From: Methanocorpusculum vombati
GTDB taxonomy: Archaea > Halobacteriota > Methanomicrobia > Methanomicrobiales > Methanocorpusculaceae
DNA length: 64,000 nt
Assembly: GCF_026891935.1 (NCBI RefSeq)
Contig: NZ_JAPTGC010000004.1
Span: 1 to 64,000, forward strand
Direction: 5' to 3'
The notes beneath the pieces were generated by a model. That model ran no database searches. It worked only from the letters and a program-made list of their open reading frames with translations, and had not been told where the DNA came from. A program made the position numbers and the translations under genes. Below, one piece after another: positions 43,946 through 52,612 of this stretch; positions within the stretch are counted from its first letter, which is position 1, and every line of letters starts with the position of its first letter.

Positions 43946-44701
43946 ATGATGGAAAAACTCAGCGACCGGCTGGTAAAGTTCGGCTTCACCCGGTACGAAG
44001 CCCGGGTATATGTAAGTCTTATCTCCATCCGGGTCGGAAGTGCCCGCGACGTTCAGGAACTGACCGGTATTCCCCGCGGCCGTGTCTATGATGTACTGGA
44101 GGGTCTGGTACAGAAAGGCTTTGCCGGCGTCACCAAAGGAACGCCGACGCTCTACTCCGCAACCGACGTACAGGAAACCTTCAGCCGGCTGAAGATAGAC
44201 TACGCCCGGGTGTGCGATAGTCTCGCCGCCGACCTCATCAAGATTGAACAGAAGGTCACCGCAAAAACCCTCACGTCCCAGTCGTACGAACTGCACACCG
44301 AATGGGCACTGGAAAACCAGATTCAGTCCCTTTTCCGCCGCTGCCGCAACGAAATGGTGGTGCTGTGCACAAATCCCTCTACCGCGAAAAAATACGAGTC
44401 AGACTTTAAGACGCTGGCCAGACGGGTGCGGCTCTACATCATCGTTGATGATCCTGCACGGTTTTCGGATTTCCCGCTGAAGCTTTATACCGGCGATCAG
44501 GATATCGGCACCATATTTCTCGGAACCAAAGCCCCGGACGGCGTAACCGAACGCGTGCCGGATCTGATGATCTTCTCCGACGAAAAAGAGACACTCTCCG
44601 TCGTCAGGTCCGGAGATGCTATCGGCGGGATCATGGTGACGAACGGAATTTTTGGAAAATACTTCCAGCGAAGTATTCTCCGGCATCTGAACCGGTCTTA
44701 A
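43946..44701 (+). CDS. TrmB-family transcription regulator
   Basis: A 251-residue protein. The N-terminal winged helix (about 1-75: FTRYEARVYVSLISI, then PRGRVYDVLEGL) is the TrmB DNA-binding domain; a linker helix and an effector domain resembling the phospholipase D-like TrmB C-terminus follow. TrmB proteins respond to sugars or other small molecules. Start chosen at the first of two adjacent ATGs; longer frames lack support. Divergent from the MFS gene, so likely its regulator. Its last four bases overlap the end of the convergent DUF116 gene. Confidence 0.85.
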   Translation: MMEKLSDRLVKFGFTRYEARVYVSLISIRVGSARDVQELTGIPRGRVYDVLEGLVQKGFAGVTKGTPTLYSATDVQETFSRLKIDYARVCDSLAADLIKIEQKVTAKTLTSQSYELHTEWALENQIQSLFRRCRNEMVVLCTNPSTAKKYESDFKTLARRVRLYIIVDDPARFSDFPLKLYTGDQDIGTIFLGTKAPDGVTERVPDLMIFSDEKETLSVVRSGDAIGGIMVTNGIFGKYFQRSILRHLNRS

Positions 44702-45408
44702 TCTTTTTTTTCGATCGGTTTCGCAAGCCCGATCGACGCAGCTTCCAGCAGTTCGTCCCAGTCCATCGTTGTCTCCACGCAGCCGTCGGTCTTCGTCACC
44801 ACGCCGAGCGTGATCATATGGATACGTTTTCCCAGTTCCAGTCCCTCCTTCACCTCGACAATACAGCCGACACCGATCATCGCCTGCGGCCGGTACTTCT
44901 TCACCATCCGCTTCACAAACGTCGACCCCGGAATCAGGAACGTCAGGTATCCTGCCTCTTCCAGCGGAGGAATCACCGACCCCAGCCCGCACCGTCCGCA
45001 CGAAACACACTTCAGCCCGTCCGGCGTCAGGCGTGCCGGACACTTCGCCGACCGCAGACAGTGCGGGAAAAAGACCGCACGGCTCTCCACCGGTACTGCG
45101 GCGAATGCCGTCGTGTTCATATCGTTATCGATCCGGATCAAAAACTCCATCAGCTGACCGCTGTCCACTCCGAGAATCTGACAGCCGGTCGCAACCGCTC
45201 CTTCCGTAAACGCCAGAACAGGCCGGAGCAGCATCGGGAAGTAGATGTGTTTGCGTTTGATCGAAAGCACAATCAAAACAACCATCCCCAGCACGAACAC
45301 AATCCAGACAAGAATCAGGATCAGGAGAACCTGTCCGATCAGGAGAGCAAGATTATCCCAGAACGGACTGTTGAACACAGTAACCGGAAACGGCAGGGTA
45401 ACCGGCAT
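44698..45408 (-). CDS. DUF116 protein (paralogue 1)
   Basis: A 236-residue protein with two N-terminal membrane helices (about 18-48) and a cytoplasmic domain containing the DUF116 Cys pattern: PHCLRSAKCPARL, then KCVSCGRCGLG. The cysteines probably bind an Fe-S cluster or zinc. The gene directly follows its paralogue (stop and start adjoin), last in a five-gene overlapping operon. Role unknown; DUF116 is common in methanogens. Confidence 0.88.
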   Translation of the reverse strand: MPVTLPFPVTVFNSPFWDNLALLIGQVLLILILVWIVFVLGMVVLIVLSIKRKHIYFPMLLRPVLAFTEGAVATGCQILGVDSGQLMEFLIRIDNDMNTTAFAAVPVESRAVFFPHCLRSAKCPARLTPDGLKCVSCGRCGLGSVIPPLEEAGYLTFLIPGSTFVKRMVKKYRPQAMIGVGCIVEVKEGLELGKRIHMITLGVVTKTDGCVETTMDWDELLEAASIGLAKPIEKKD

Positions 45409-46113
45409 TTATGCATCCTCCCCGATCTTGGTCTCAAGTCCGATTGACGCAACCGCAAACACATCCTCCCACGCAACGGTTGTCTCCACACACCCGTCCG
45501 ACTTCATCACCACACCCATTGCCGTCATATCGATTTTGCGTGCAAGCTCCTGAAACTGTTTGATCTCCATCAGACACCCGACACCGATCATCGCTTTGGG
45601 ATGGAACCGTTTCAGCAGACGTTTGATGTAGGTCGACCCCGGAATGATGAACACCTGATACCCGGCACCCGTAAGTGCGTTCGTTGCCATTCCCAGACCG
45701 CATTTACCGCAGTCAAGACATTTGATGCCGAGCGGCGTCAGGTGTGCTGGGCATTTCGCCGACCGCAGACAGTGCGGCAGGAAAACAACCCGTTCCCCGA
45801 CGGGAACTGCGGCAAACGCGTCCCGGTTCACGTCGTTCTCCAGCCCGATCAGAATCGTGATGATCTCCGTGTCATCAATCCCAAACATCCGGCAGCCGGT
45901 CCGGACTGCGCCTTTCAGCAGAAGGTACGCGGGCCGGAGAAGCCAGGGACAGTACAGATGTTTCTTTCGGACCGACACCACAAACAGGGCAACGGTGATT
46001 ATCACGAGAATCAGCCAGAGGGAAAAGATCACCAGTGCCAGATGTCCGAGCATCAGGGCGATCGAGTCCCAGAACGGGCTGTTGAAGAGAGAGACAGGCA
46101 GTGTTACCGGCAT
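45409..46113 (-). CDS. DUF116 protein (paralogue 2)
   Basis: A 234-residue paralogue: membrane helices at about 17-47, PHCLRSAKCPAHL and KCLDCGKCGLG. Nearly the same N-terminus (MPVTLPVSLFNSPFWDSIAL against MPVTLPFPVTVFNSPFWDNL). The start overlaps the mtnA-like gene by ten bases. The two probably arose by tandem duplication and may form a heterodimer. Confidence 0.88.
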   Translation of the reverse strand: MPVTLPVSLFNSPFWDSIALMLGHLALVIFSLWLILVIITVALFVVSVRKKHLYCPWLLRPAYLLLKGAVRTGCRMFGIDDTEIITILIGLENDVNRDAFAAVPVGERVVFLPHCLRSAKCPAHLTPLGIKCLDCGKCGLGMATNALTGAGYQVFIIPGSTYIKRLLKRFHPKAMIGVGCLMEIKQFQELARKIDMTAMGVVMKSDGCVETTVAWEDVFAVASIGLETKIGEDA

Positions 46114-47141
46114 GGGTTACATCTGCCTAAGGAAGAGAAGTCATACGGCGGATAGAACACACCCTTCTCGGTGATGATGGCGGTGACGAGATCGAGCGGT
46201 GTTGCGTCAAATGCATAGTTAATGACCGGTACGCCTTCCGGCAGGTTTGGTTTACCCCAGAAAGCCGCGACTTCGTCGCGGCTGCGCTGTTCGACCACGA
46301 TGTCGGTCTCGACCGCGTCGAGATCGAATGTCGATGCGGGTGCTGCCACGTAGAAGGGAATGTTGTGATGTTTTGCACAGACTGCATGCATGTAGGTGCC
46401 GATCTTGTTGAAGACCGCGTCGCGGGTTATGCGGTCAGCCCCGACCACAACGCAGTCGATCTTTCCCTGACGCATCAGATACGCGGCTTCGGAGTCGATG
46501 ATGGATGTTACCGGGATGTTATCGTGCGCAAGCTCCCAAGCGGTCAGCCGTGCTCCCTGCAGCAGGGGACGGGTTTCGCAGGAGATGACCGAGATCTTTT
46601 TTCCCATTTTGTGGGCGGACCGGATCACGCCGAGTGCTGTTCCCCACGTGGAACAGGCGAGTGCTCCGGCATTGCAGTGCGTGAGGACGGTGCCGATCTG
46701 CGGGAGAAGCGATGCGCCGTTATGGCCGAGAAGCATGCAGCATTTTTCGTCGTCGGCGGCGATCGTTTTTGCTGCCGTGAGGGCAAGAAACTTTGCCATC
46801 TCCGGCGGCAGGTTTTCCATTGCCCGGAGGACTTTGTCGATGCCCCAGGCAAGGTTGACCGCGGTCGGGCGGGTGCTTTTGAGCAGCTGAGCATCCGCGG
46901 CAACGGTTTCGGCGAACTCCGCATCCGAGGTGCAGGACACCGCAGACAGCGCCACGCCGAACGCTCCGGCAACGCCGAGAGCGGGTGCTCCGCGAACTTC
47001 CAGACGGCGGATGGCTTCGGCCAGCCGTTCGACGGTTTTCACTTCAATCACAGACAGTTCGACCGGGAGTTTCGTCTGGTCGATGAGCATGATCGAGTTG
47101 GTGTCGTCGTTCCACCAGAGGGTTTTTGTTTCGTCCGTCAC
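46104..47141 (-). CDS. mtnA: S-methyl-5-thioribose-1-phosphate isomerase family protein
   Basis: A 345-residue sugar-phosphate isomerase of the MtnA/eIF2B-like fold. Family motifs: VRGAPALGVAGAFGVAL, LTHCNAGALA (catalytic Cys) and VVVGADRIT (catalytic Asp). MtnA opens the methylthioribose ring in methionine salvage; archaeal relatives may instead act on 5-deoxyribose or ribose 1-phosphates. Coupling by overlap to HdrA-like and DUF116 genes is unexpected for a methionine-salvage gene. Confidence 0.9.
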   Translation of the reverse strand: MTDETKTLWWNDDTNSIMLIDQTKLPVELSVIEVKTVERLAEAIRRLEVRGAPALGVAGAFGVALSAVSCTSDAEFAETVAADAQLLKSTRPTAVNLAWGIDKVLRAMENLPPEMAKFLALTAAKTIAADDEKCCMLLGHNGASLLPQIGTVLTHCNAGALACSTWGTALGVIRSAHKMGKKISVISCETRPLLQGARLTAWELAHDNIPVTSIIDSEAAYLMRQGKIDCVVVGADRITRDAVFNKIGTYMHAVCAKHHNIPFYVAAPASTFDLDAVETDIVVEQRSRDEVAAFWGKPNLPEGVPVINYAFDATPLDLVTAIITEKGVFYPPYDFSSLGRCNPCR

Positions 47142-48433
47142 TGTTGGGCCTCGGATGCGTAGGAGTCAATGGTTGCTTTCATGGCCGCCGCTCCTCCGGA
47201 GATGACGGAGTCGGGGATGTCTTTGGGTGCCACGGCGGCGCCTGCGATGTAGATGCCGGGCTGGATGGTTCCGGCGGGGTCAAGTTTCATGTCGGCGGAG
47301 GAGAGGAAGTTGTTTGCGTCCAGCGGCAGGCCGAGGGATTTGGCGAGCCGGATGGTGTCCGGTTCGGGTTCCATGCCGACCGAGAGTACGACGAGGTCGG
47401 CTTCGAGGTTTTTGAACTCGCCGGTCTCGGTGTCTTCGAGGGGGAGTACAAGGTTGTTTTTTGCCTGCTGTACTTCGCCGGGGAATGCCCGGATGATTGC
47501 AACGCCCATCTGTTTTGCCCGTTCTGCATACTCTTCGTAGCCTTTGCCGTACGCACGGAGATCGTTGTATAATATAGTGACCTCGGTGTCCGGATAGTGT
47601 TCTTTGATGAGCATGGAGTTTTTGAGGGCGTACATGCAGCAGACGCAGGAGCAGAGGTTTCTTCCGGCGGAGACGTCGCGGCTGCCGACGCACTGTATGA
47701 ATACGACGGATTTCGGGGTTTTGCCGTTTGAGAGCCGCCGCACTTCGCCAAAGGTGGGACCTCCGGCGTTGATCATGCGTTCAAATTCGATGCTGGTGAT
47801 GACGTCCGGGTAGCGCAGGTAGCCGAACTGGCTTTTTTTCTGTGCGTCAAAGAGGGTGTATCCTGTGGCAATTACGACTGCGGCGGCAGGTACGGTCAGG
47901 GTCTGTACGCGGTCTTCGTCAAGGTGCAGGACTGCGTTTTTGCCGCAGACGTCGTAGCAGAGTCCGCATTCGATGCAGTGCAGGTTGTCTTTGACGACGA
48001 GGTTCGGGACTACCTGGGCATGCGGTTTGTAGATGGCTTTTCGCACACCGATGCCTGCGTCGAATTTGTTGTAGACTTCGACGGGGCAGATATTTACACA
48101 GTCGCCGCATCCGGTGCAGTCAGCTTCGCGGATGTAGCGGGGATATTTGGTGATGGTGACGGTGAAGTTTCCGGCGGTGCCTTCGATTTTTTCCACTTCG
48201 GCGAGGGTGAGAAGGGTGATGTTTGGGTGTCTGCCGACCTCGGCCATTTTGGGGGAGAGGATGCACATCGAGCAGTCGTTGGTGGGGAAGGTTTTGTCGA
48301 GCATTCCCATGTGGCCGCCGATTGTTGGTTCGCGTTCGATGAGCCAGACGTGGATGTTGTGGTTTGCAAGGTCCATTGCGGCCTGGATTCCGGCGACTCC
48401 GGCGCCGATTACGACGACGTCAGATCCATTCAT
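47138..48433 (-). CDS. HdrA-like FAD/Fe-S oxidoreductase
   Basis: A 431-residue protein related to subunit A of heterodisulfide reductase. N-terminal FAD-binding VVIGAGVAGIQAAMDL, then two ferredoxin-type clusters (CTGCGDCVNICP and CIECGLCYDVCG), the CVGSRD segment, LCSCVCC and a C-terminal FAD part ending IYIAGAAVAPKDI. True HdrA is about 650 residues; this form is shorter and has no HdrB/HdrC genes beside it, so it may carry out electron transfer with other partners. Overlaps mtnA by four bases and the carbonic-anhydrase-like gene by fourteen. Confidence 0.9.
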   Translation of the reverse strand: MNGSDVVVIGAGVAGIQAAMDLANHNIHVWLIEREPTIGGHMGMLDKTFPTNDCSMCILSPKMAEVGRHPNITLLTLAEVEKIEGTAGNFTVTITKYPRYIREADCTGCGDCVNICPVEVYNKFDAGIGVRKAIYKPHAQVVPNLVVKDNLHCIECGLCYDVCGKNAVLHLDEDRVQTLTVPAAAVVIATGYTLFDAQKKSQFGYLRYPDVITSIEFERMINAGGPTFGEVRRLSNGKTPKSVVFIQCVGSRDVSAGRNLCSCVCCMYALKNSMLIKEHYPDTEVTILYNDLRAYGKGYEEYAERAKQMGVAIIRAFPGEVQQAKNNLVLPLEDTETGEFKNLEADLVVLSVGMEPEPDTIRLAKSLGLPLDANNFLSSADMKLDPAGTIQPGIYIAGAAVAPKDIPDSVISGGAAAMKATIDSYASEAQQ

Positions 48434-48944
48434 TCTGGTATCTCCTGCCGACGTTTACGTAGGTGTCGGCGTTTTTCCGGTTTCCGGCGGCTTCTTCGGG
48501 GGTGAGTTCACGGATTACTTTTCCGGGAACTCCCATGACGAGGGAGTTTGCCGGGATGATTTTGCGTTCGGAGACCAGGGCGCCGGCGGCGATGAGGGAG
48601 CCGCGACCGATGACGGCGCCGTTCAGGATGATTGCGCCCATGCCGATCAGGCAGTCATCTTCGATGGTGCAGCCGTGGATGATGGCGCCGTGACCGATGG
48701 AGACGTTTTCGCCGATGGTGACCGGATGGCCGATGCTTTCGTGAATGACTGCGTTGTCCTGGATGTTGGATCGGTTGCCGATCGTGATCGGCGCCATATC
48801 TGCCCGGAGGACGGCACCGAATAGTACGGTGACGTCATTCCCGAGTGTGACGTCCCCTGCAATCGTCGCGTGCGGGGCGACGAAGGTCCGCTCTCCCTTT
48901 TTTCCGCCGCGGGTGCGCGGCGGGAGACCTTCGCTGATATCCAT
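48420..48944 (-). CDS. Gamma-carbonic-anhydrase-like hexapeptide protein
   Basis: A 174-residue left-handed beta-helix protein with hexapeptide repeats (e.g. GNDVTVLFGAVLRAD, RSNIQDNAVIH, ENVSIGHGAIIHGC) and the three metal-binding histidines of the gamma-carbonic-anhydrase family in VIH, GHG and IHG. First gene of the five-gene operon. Start ATG 48944 chosen over GTG 48962. Carbonic anhydrase activity is typical of the methanogen Cam relatives but not guaranteed. Confidence 0.88.
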   Translation of the reverse strand: MDISEGLPPRTRGGKKGERTFVAPHATIAGDVTLGNDVTVLFGAVLRADMAPITIGNRSNIQDNAVIHESIGHPVTIGENVSIGHGAIIHGCTIEDDCLIGMGAIILNGAVIGRGSLIAAGALVSERKIIPANSLVMGVPGKVIRELTPEEAAGNRKNADTYVNVGRRYQNEWI

Positions 48945-49041
48945 AATGGTACTATAGTTCACTGCGGGGGGTTATGAGGATTTCGGATGGGGTGGGGCTG
49001 AGGGTGAGGTCGGAACCGGTTCTGTAATCTTCCGCACACCG

Positions 49042-49086
49042 TTTTGGTTGGAGGAATCATGCAATACACGAAAATTCCTCCCAAAA
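49042..49086. promoter_or_regulatory. Inverted repeat in the gap before coaD
   Basis: TTTTGG-TT-GGAGGAAT (49042-49057) pairs with ATTCCTCC-C-AAAA (49074-49086) around a 16-base loop. It stands in the 270-base gap between the divergent carbonic-anhydrase-like gene and coaD and could act as a leader hairpin or protein site. Confidence 0.45.
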
Positions 49087-49211
49087 GGTGAGGGGATAAA
49101 CCGAGTTCATTGCAGTGTAGGGGAACAACGGGGGACGGTGTGCGAACTGTTCGGGATACCTTCTGATGTACCAATATCCTTTTCTTTGTACAGCCCATAC
49201 CAAAACCTCAG

Positions 49212-49694
49212 ATGAAAGTCATGGTCGGCGGGACGTTTGATCCCCTCCACATTGGACACCAGCTGCTGCTGCGGCGTGCCTTCATGACCGCAGGAGACGG
49301 CGGTCATGTGGTGATCGGTCTCTCCGCCGATCCGTTTGCCGCCCGTAAACAGCATCGGGTCCGCAAGTATGCGGTGCGGTTTGCGGAGCTTACGGACTGG
49401 ATCGACAGCCAGAACTTTGCGGCAACGTATGAGATTGAGCCGCTCTACGATCAGTACGGCAGCGCATTGACCCAGGACTTTGATGCGCTGGTGGTCAGCT
49501 ACGAAACATTCCCGGTAGGCAACGAGATCAACCGCAAGCGAAAGGAGCGGGGAAAAGCGATGGTGGATCTTTATCAGATTCAGTGTGTGCTTGCTGAGGA
49601 TGGGAAGGCGGTTTCCTCGACGCGGATTTACCGCGGGGAGATCAACCGCTACGGCGAGCCGGTTGCCGAAGAAGAGTTTCTGACAACCGAGTAA
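49212..49694 (+). CDS. coaD: Phosphopantetheine adenylyltransferase, archaeal type
   Basis: A 160-residue nucleotidyltransferase. The HxGH-type active site lies in GGTFDPLHIGHQLLL (residues 6-20), and the C-terminal VSSTRIYRGEI is the ISSTRIR-like ATP-binding segment of archaeal enzymes. It makes dephospho-CoA from 4'-phosphopantetheine and ATP. Length matches archaeal CoaD; monocistronic. Confidence 0.93.
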   Translation: MKVMVGGTFDPLHIGHQLLLRRAFMTAGDGGHVVIGLSADPFAARKQHRVRKYAVRFAELTDWIDSQNFAATYEIEPLYDQYGSALTQDFDALVVSYETFPVGNEINRKRKERGKAMVDLYQIQCVLAEDGKAVSSTRIYRGEINRYGEPVAEEEFLTTE

Positions 49695-49765
49695 TCCTGT
49701 TGCTGTTTACCCGACGTATCCCTTTCCAGGGACGGGAGTTAATTTTCAGATGAAACCTGAGTGGA

Positions 49766-50626
49766 TTATCTGTTTGCGATCTCCTTATCCCATGTTCGAA
49801 GTTTTTCCATCGCAGCATTTTGGGAAAGAGATCTCAGCTGGCGGATCGCAATTTCATTTAGTCGGCAAAGTCGTTCCTGTTGGGAAATATTTTCCGTCAT
49901 GAACTCCGCATTGAGATTTTCAAGATTAGAAAGAACAACAAGCTGGGATATTGTGGCATGATCGCGTATATTTCCTGATACATCGGGATTTGCCGCCCGC
50001 CATTCTTTTGCAGTACTGCCAAACAGGGCAACATTGAGAACATCTGCTTCTGATGCATATGTCATTGCCTGATGCTTTTTGGATACATTTTCCGGAATCT
50101 GTGTTTCCCGAACTGCATCGGTATGGATTTTATAGTTAATTTTTGCGAGAGTCCGGGTGAGATTCCAATCCAGAGATAAACGGCTGTTTTCATCAGATTT
50201 TAACCGCTGGTAATCCTTGATAATGTAAAGTTTAAACTCGGCAGATATCCATGAAGCAAATTCAAAGGCAATGTCTTTGTGGGCAAATGTACCTCCGCCT
50301 ATCCCTGCTTTGGAGAGAATGCCTATGGCATTCGTCTTTTCGATCCATTTTTTTGGAGATAAAACGAAAGCGTTTCTTCCGGATTCAAGTCTCAGGGCAT
50401 TAAATTCATCGACAATAAAATCCGGATTGTTCAGTGTTTCCCATAAGCCGAGAAATTCAATGGTGTCGCGGTTTCTCATCCAGTTTTTTATGACATCAGC
50501 AGGTTCATCAGTTCGGTATTTTGCAATGTCAGTGAGAGAGATATAGTCGTCAACAGTACCGCGGGAGAGAACGGTTATATTTACTCCATTGGCATGTATG
50601 ATATCTTTGAATATTCTGGATGTCAT
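49766..50626 (-). CDS. KilA-N domain protein
   Basis: A 286-residue protein with an N-terminal KilA-N DNA-binding domain (about 25-125: YISLTDIAKYR, DVIKNWMRNRDTIEFLGLWE, FASWISAEFKLYIIKDYQRLK). The second half is helical. KilA-N proteins are typical of phages and mobile elements and also of archaeal chromosomes near integration sites. Two identical palindromes lie 88-169 bases upstream of its start and could be operators. Probable transfer-derived gene; role unknown. Confidence 0.88.
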   Translation of the reverse strand: MTSRIFKDIIHANGVNITVLSRGTVDDYISLTDIAKYRTDEPADVIKNWMRNRDTIEFLGLWETLNNPDFIVDEFNALRLESGRNAFVLSPKKWIEKTNAIGILSKAGIGGGTFAHKDIAFEFASWISAEFKLYIIKDYQRLKSDENSRLSLDWNLTRTLAKINYKIHTDAVRETQIPENVSKKHQAMTYASEADVLNVALFGSTAKEWRAANPDVSGNIRDHATISQLVVLSNLENLNAEFMTENISQQERLCRLNEIAIRQLRSLSQNAAMEKLRTWDKEIANR

Positions 50627-50713
50627 GAGATATTCCCGATAGGGAAATATATCAGGTTAAAAAATATAAGTATGTCGGATACCCGGAACAGGGTCTGGTT
50701 AATTGGTTGTATT

Positions 50714-50795
50714 AAACCCGTCGAATTCGACGGGTTTTATGGTTATGATTAACCGGTATATCGTATGAGTTAAACCCGTCGAATTCGACGGGTTT
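50714..50795. promoter_or_regulatory. Two identical 24-bp palindromes, 58 bp apart
   Basis: Each site is AAACCCGTCGAA followed by its exact reverse complement (50714-50737 and 50772-50795). They lie between the KilA-N gene (-) and a small coiled-coil gene (+). Identical perfect palindromes at fixed spacing suggest paired operators or recombinase sites; a hairpin terminator for converging transcripts is the alternative. Confidence 0.8.
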
Positions 50796-50834
50796 TCTTT
50801 CTTCACAACCGGGTGCAGAAGAGGTCTCAGCGGC

Positions 50835-50987
50835 GTGAAAGAAAACTTCCGGCATCTGGAAACACAGATCGCCGCAACCCTCGACCAGATCCAAAAGGAA
50901 CGCGAACTCCTCCTCAGGATCATCGAAAGCAACGAACACACCATCAAACTCCTGATCAAAAACTCCCTCGACGACCGATCAGAATAA
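50835..50987 (+). CDS. 50-residue coiled-coil protein
   Basis: A GTG-started frame with AGAGG nearby upstream. The product is one long heptad-patterned helix (NFRHLETQIAATLDQIQKER, then ELLLRIIESNEHTIKLLIKN). Such small coiled coils are common partners or antitoxin-like regulators, but nothing specific is recognised. It lies 40 bases beyond the second palindrome. Moderate belief from amphipathic pattern and codon flow. Confidence 0.45.
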   Translation: MKENFRHLETQIAATLDQIQKERELLLRIIESNEHTIKLLIKNSLDDRSE

Positions 50988-51176
50988 CCCGGCCGGGCCC
51001 CCTCATCATCATTTTTCTTCCGGATCACCCTCCCGCAAAAAAATTTCGCGGCACTTTTTTTCAGATCAGAAAAACACATTAACGTATCCTCATAGGAGTA
51101 TGACGAAACGGATTGACCACAAAACCATCCGGGAAGAACCGCCGCACACCGCCGGGATACATTTCTCCCCCAACAC

Positions 51177-51824
51177 TTAATCAATCAGAAGGAGAGCCAT
51201 AGGTTCCGGATGTTCCACACAGGGAAACGTGATCGGCATTCCGGCAAGCTCTGCGGTTTTTTTCATATTGATACCCACAGCATGCTCGGGAATTCTTGCA
51301 ATCTGCGGATGAAGACAGATTCCCTCTTTCGTATTGCATCTCTCACAGAGTCGGCACGAACCGTTCGACAGGGCAAGAGCAAACGTATATCCTGCATTAA
51401 ACGCGGTTTTCTCCAGTTCCAGCATGATCGGATGAATCATTTTACTGCCCTGGAAATACTCATCCCAGAATGTCTGTGCCATCTGTTTCTTCTCGGCAGG
51501 AGCATTTGGGTCAAGCCAGTATTTGTAAATTGACCGGATAACATCCGGATCAACGTTGGCATCCGAACCGAACTTTACCAGAAGCGCAGACCGGTACTCG
51601 CGTACAATTTCCCGGAACTGATCAGGGGTTGGAACATAGGGAGGACAGGTAAGTTTTTTCCCGTACGTAACACAGCCGGAACGGCATTTCAGCGTCACGC
51701 GGTTCTCAATAATAATCTGTGACGCAGGAATTATTCTTACTTCCTTTGCCCCGAGCTGTACTGCCTTCTCCGCTAAAAATTGAAATTCCGGGGAAGCAGC
51801 ACTCTCCCCTTCCTGCGTATCCAT
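51177..51824 (-). CDS. DUF2284 metal-binding protein
   Basis: A 215-residue protein with the family's cysteine groups: KCRSGCVTYGKKLTCPPYVP (about 47-66) and SNGSCRLCERCNTKEGICLHP (about 155-175), likely ligands for Fe-S clusters. Family members are frequent in methanogens and acetogens; the function is unknown. Monocistronic. The extreme 3' end overlaps a doubtful short frame on the plus strand. Confidence 0.85.
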   Translation of the reverse strand: MDTQEGESAASPEFQFLAEKAVQLGAKEVRIIPASQIIIENRVTLKCRSGCVTYGKKLTCPPYVPTPDQFREIVREYRSALLVKFGSDANVDPDVIRSIYKYWLDPNAPAEKKQMAQTFWDEYFQGSKMIHPIMLELEKTAFNAGYTFALALSNGSCRLCERCNTKEGICLHPQIARIPEHAVGINMKKTAELAGMPITFPCVEHPEPMALLLID

Positions 51825-51947
51825 ACAGTATATTTTCCCGCTTTTACGATATAAGACTACTGTGGAACAAAGCTTCCCCGGACATCCGCATTGAACTCCG
51901 CAGGAACCCCTTCCAAAAAAATAAACCGGAACGATCCGGAAACTCCC

Positions 51948-52364
51948 TCACGCCCTCGTCATCGTATAGGACACCACCGTCTTTGACAAAAGCTCCCCGT
52001 CGGGCGACCCCTTCCGCACCTCGCCCTCCGCAAACACAATCCTCCTGCCTTTCCGGGTGATGGCTGCAACACCATAGATCTCACCTTCGCTAACCCCGCG
52101 AAGAAAACTCGTCGTCTCCGAGATCGTTGCCGTACCCTCATCCTCTCCCGCAGTCGCAAGAATCGCAAGAGCAATTGCCTCATCAGCCAGAATCACATAA
52201 AATCCCCCCTGCAAAAACCCGGACCCGTTGTGCAGATGCGGCGTTACCGTCATCCTCAGCACAGCCTTTCCGTCTCCCCAGGACACAGGTTCAATACCGA
52301 GCGTCTGAAACGTCGGGTTTGCCTTTGCACCAATCGAAGCAATCTTTTCCACGTAAGGATGCAT
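51948..52364 (-). CDS. Hotdog-fold thioesterase (PaaI-like)
   Basis: A 138-residue protein. Hotdog features: HNGSGFLQGGFYVILADEAIALA (the HxxxxxLQGG central helix) and a long final strand VVSYTMTRA. It would cleave acyl-CoA thioesters. The start ATG 52364 gives the family's usual N-terminus (MHPYVEKIASIG); the open frame reaching 52451 carries a non-family extension. Substrate unknown. Confidence 0.82.
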   Translation of the reverse strand: MHPYVEKIASIGAKANPTFQTLGIEPVSWGDGKAVLRMTVTPHLHNGSGFLQGGFYVILADEAIALAILATAGEDEGTATISETTSFLRGVSEGEIYGVAAITRKGRRIVFAEGEVRKGSPDGELLSKTVVSYTMTRA

Positions 52365-52464
52365 ACAATCGTATTTGCAGGATAGGAAAAAGGATTTCTG
52401 GTTTTTTTCGGAACAACCCCGCGGGGAAAAGAAACGGCGTTTCACCTTCATTCCTGAATATCCC

Positions 52465-52523
52465 CGAATCGTGGACTGAAATTCGATCGACGACGATCAT
52501 TCGGAGTCAATAAATGAATTTAG
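52465..52523 (+). repeat. Dispersed repeat A, copy 2
   Basis: GAATCGTGGACTGAAATTCG and on, ending AATAAATGAATTTAGG; matches 17091-17149 and inverted 62071-62128, but lacks the CACGGC hairpin in front. Lies between the divergent thioesterase and surface-protein genes. Confidence 0.7.
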
Positions 52524-52612
52524 GTGCAAAGCCGAAAGAAACATTTTATTCCTATAGAGGAATATAGTTATCCTAACCAAGCAGCCGGTATCTGGTTGTG
52601 GAGGTCAATTCT

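Noticed and set aside
51100-51180. A 26-codon frame on the plus strand after AGGAGT
   Set aside because: The purine run touches the ATG, the end overlaps the DUF2284 stop, and the peptide has no distinctive features.
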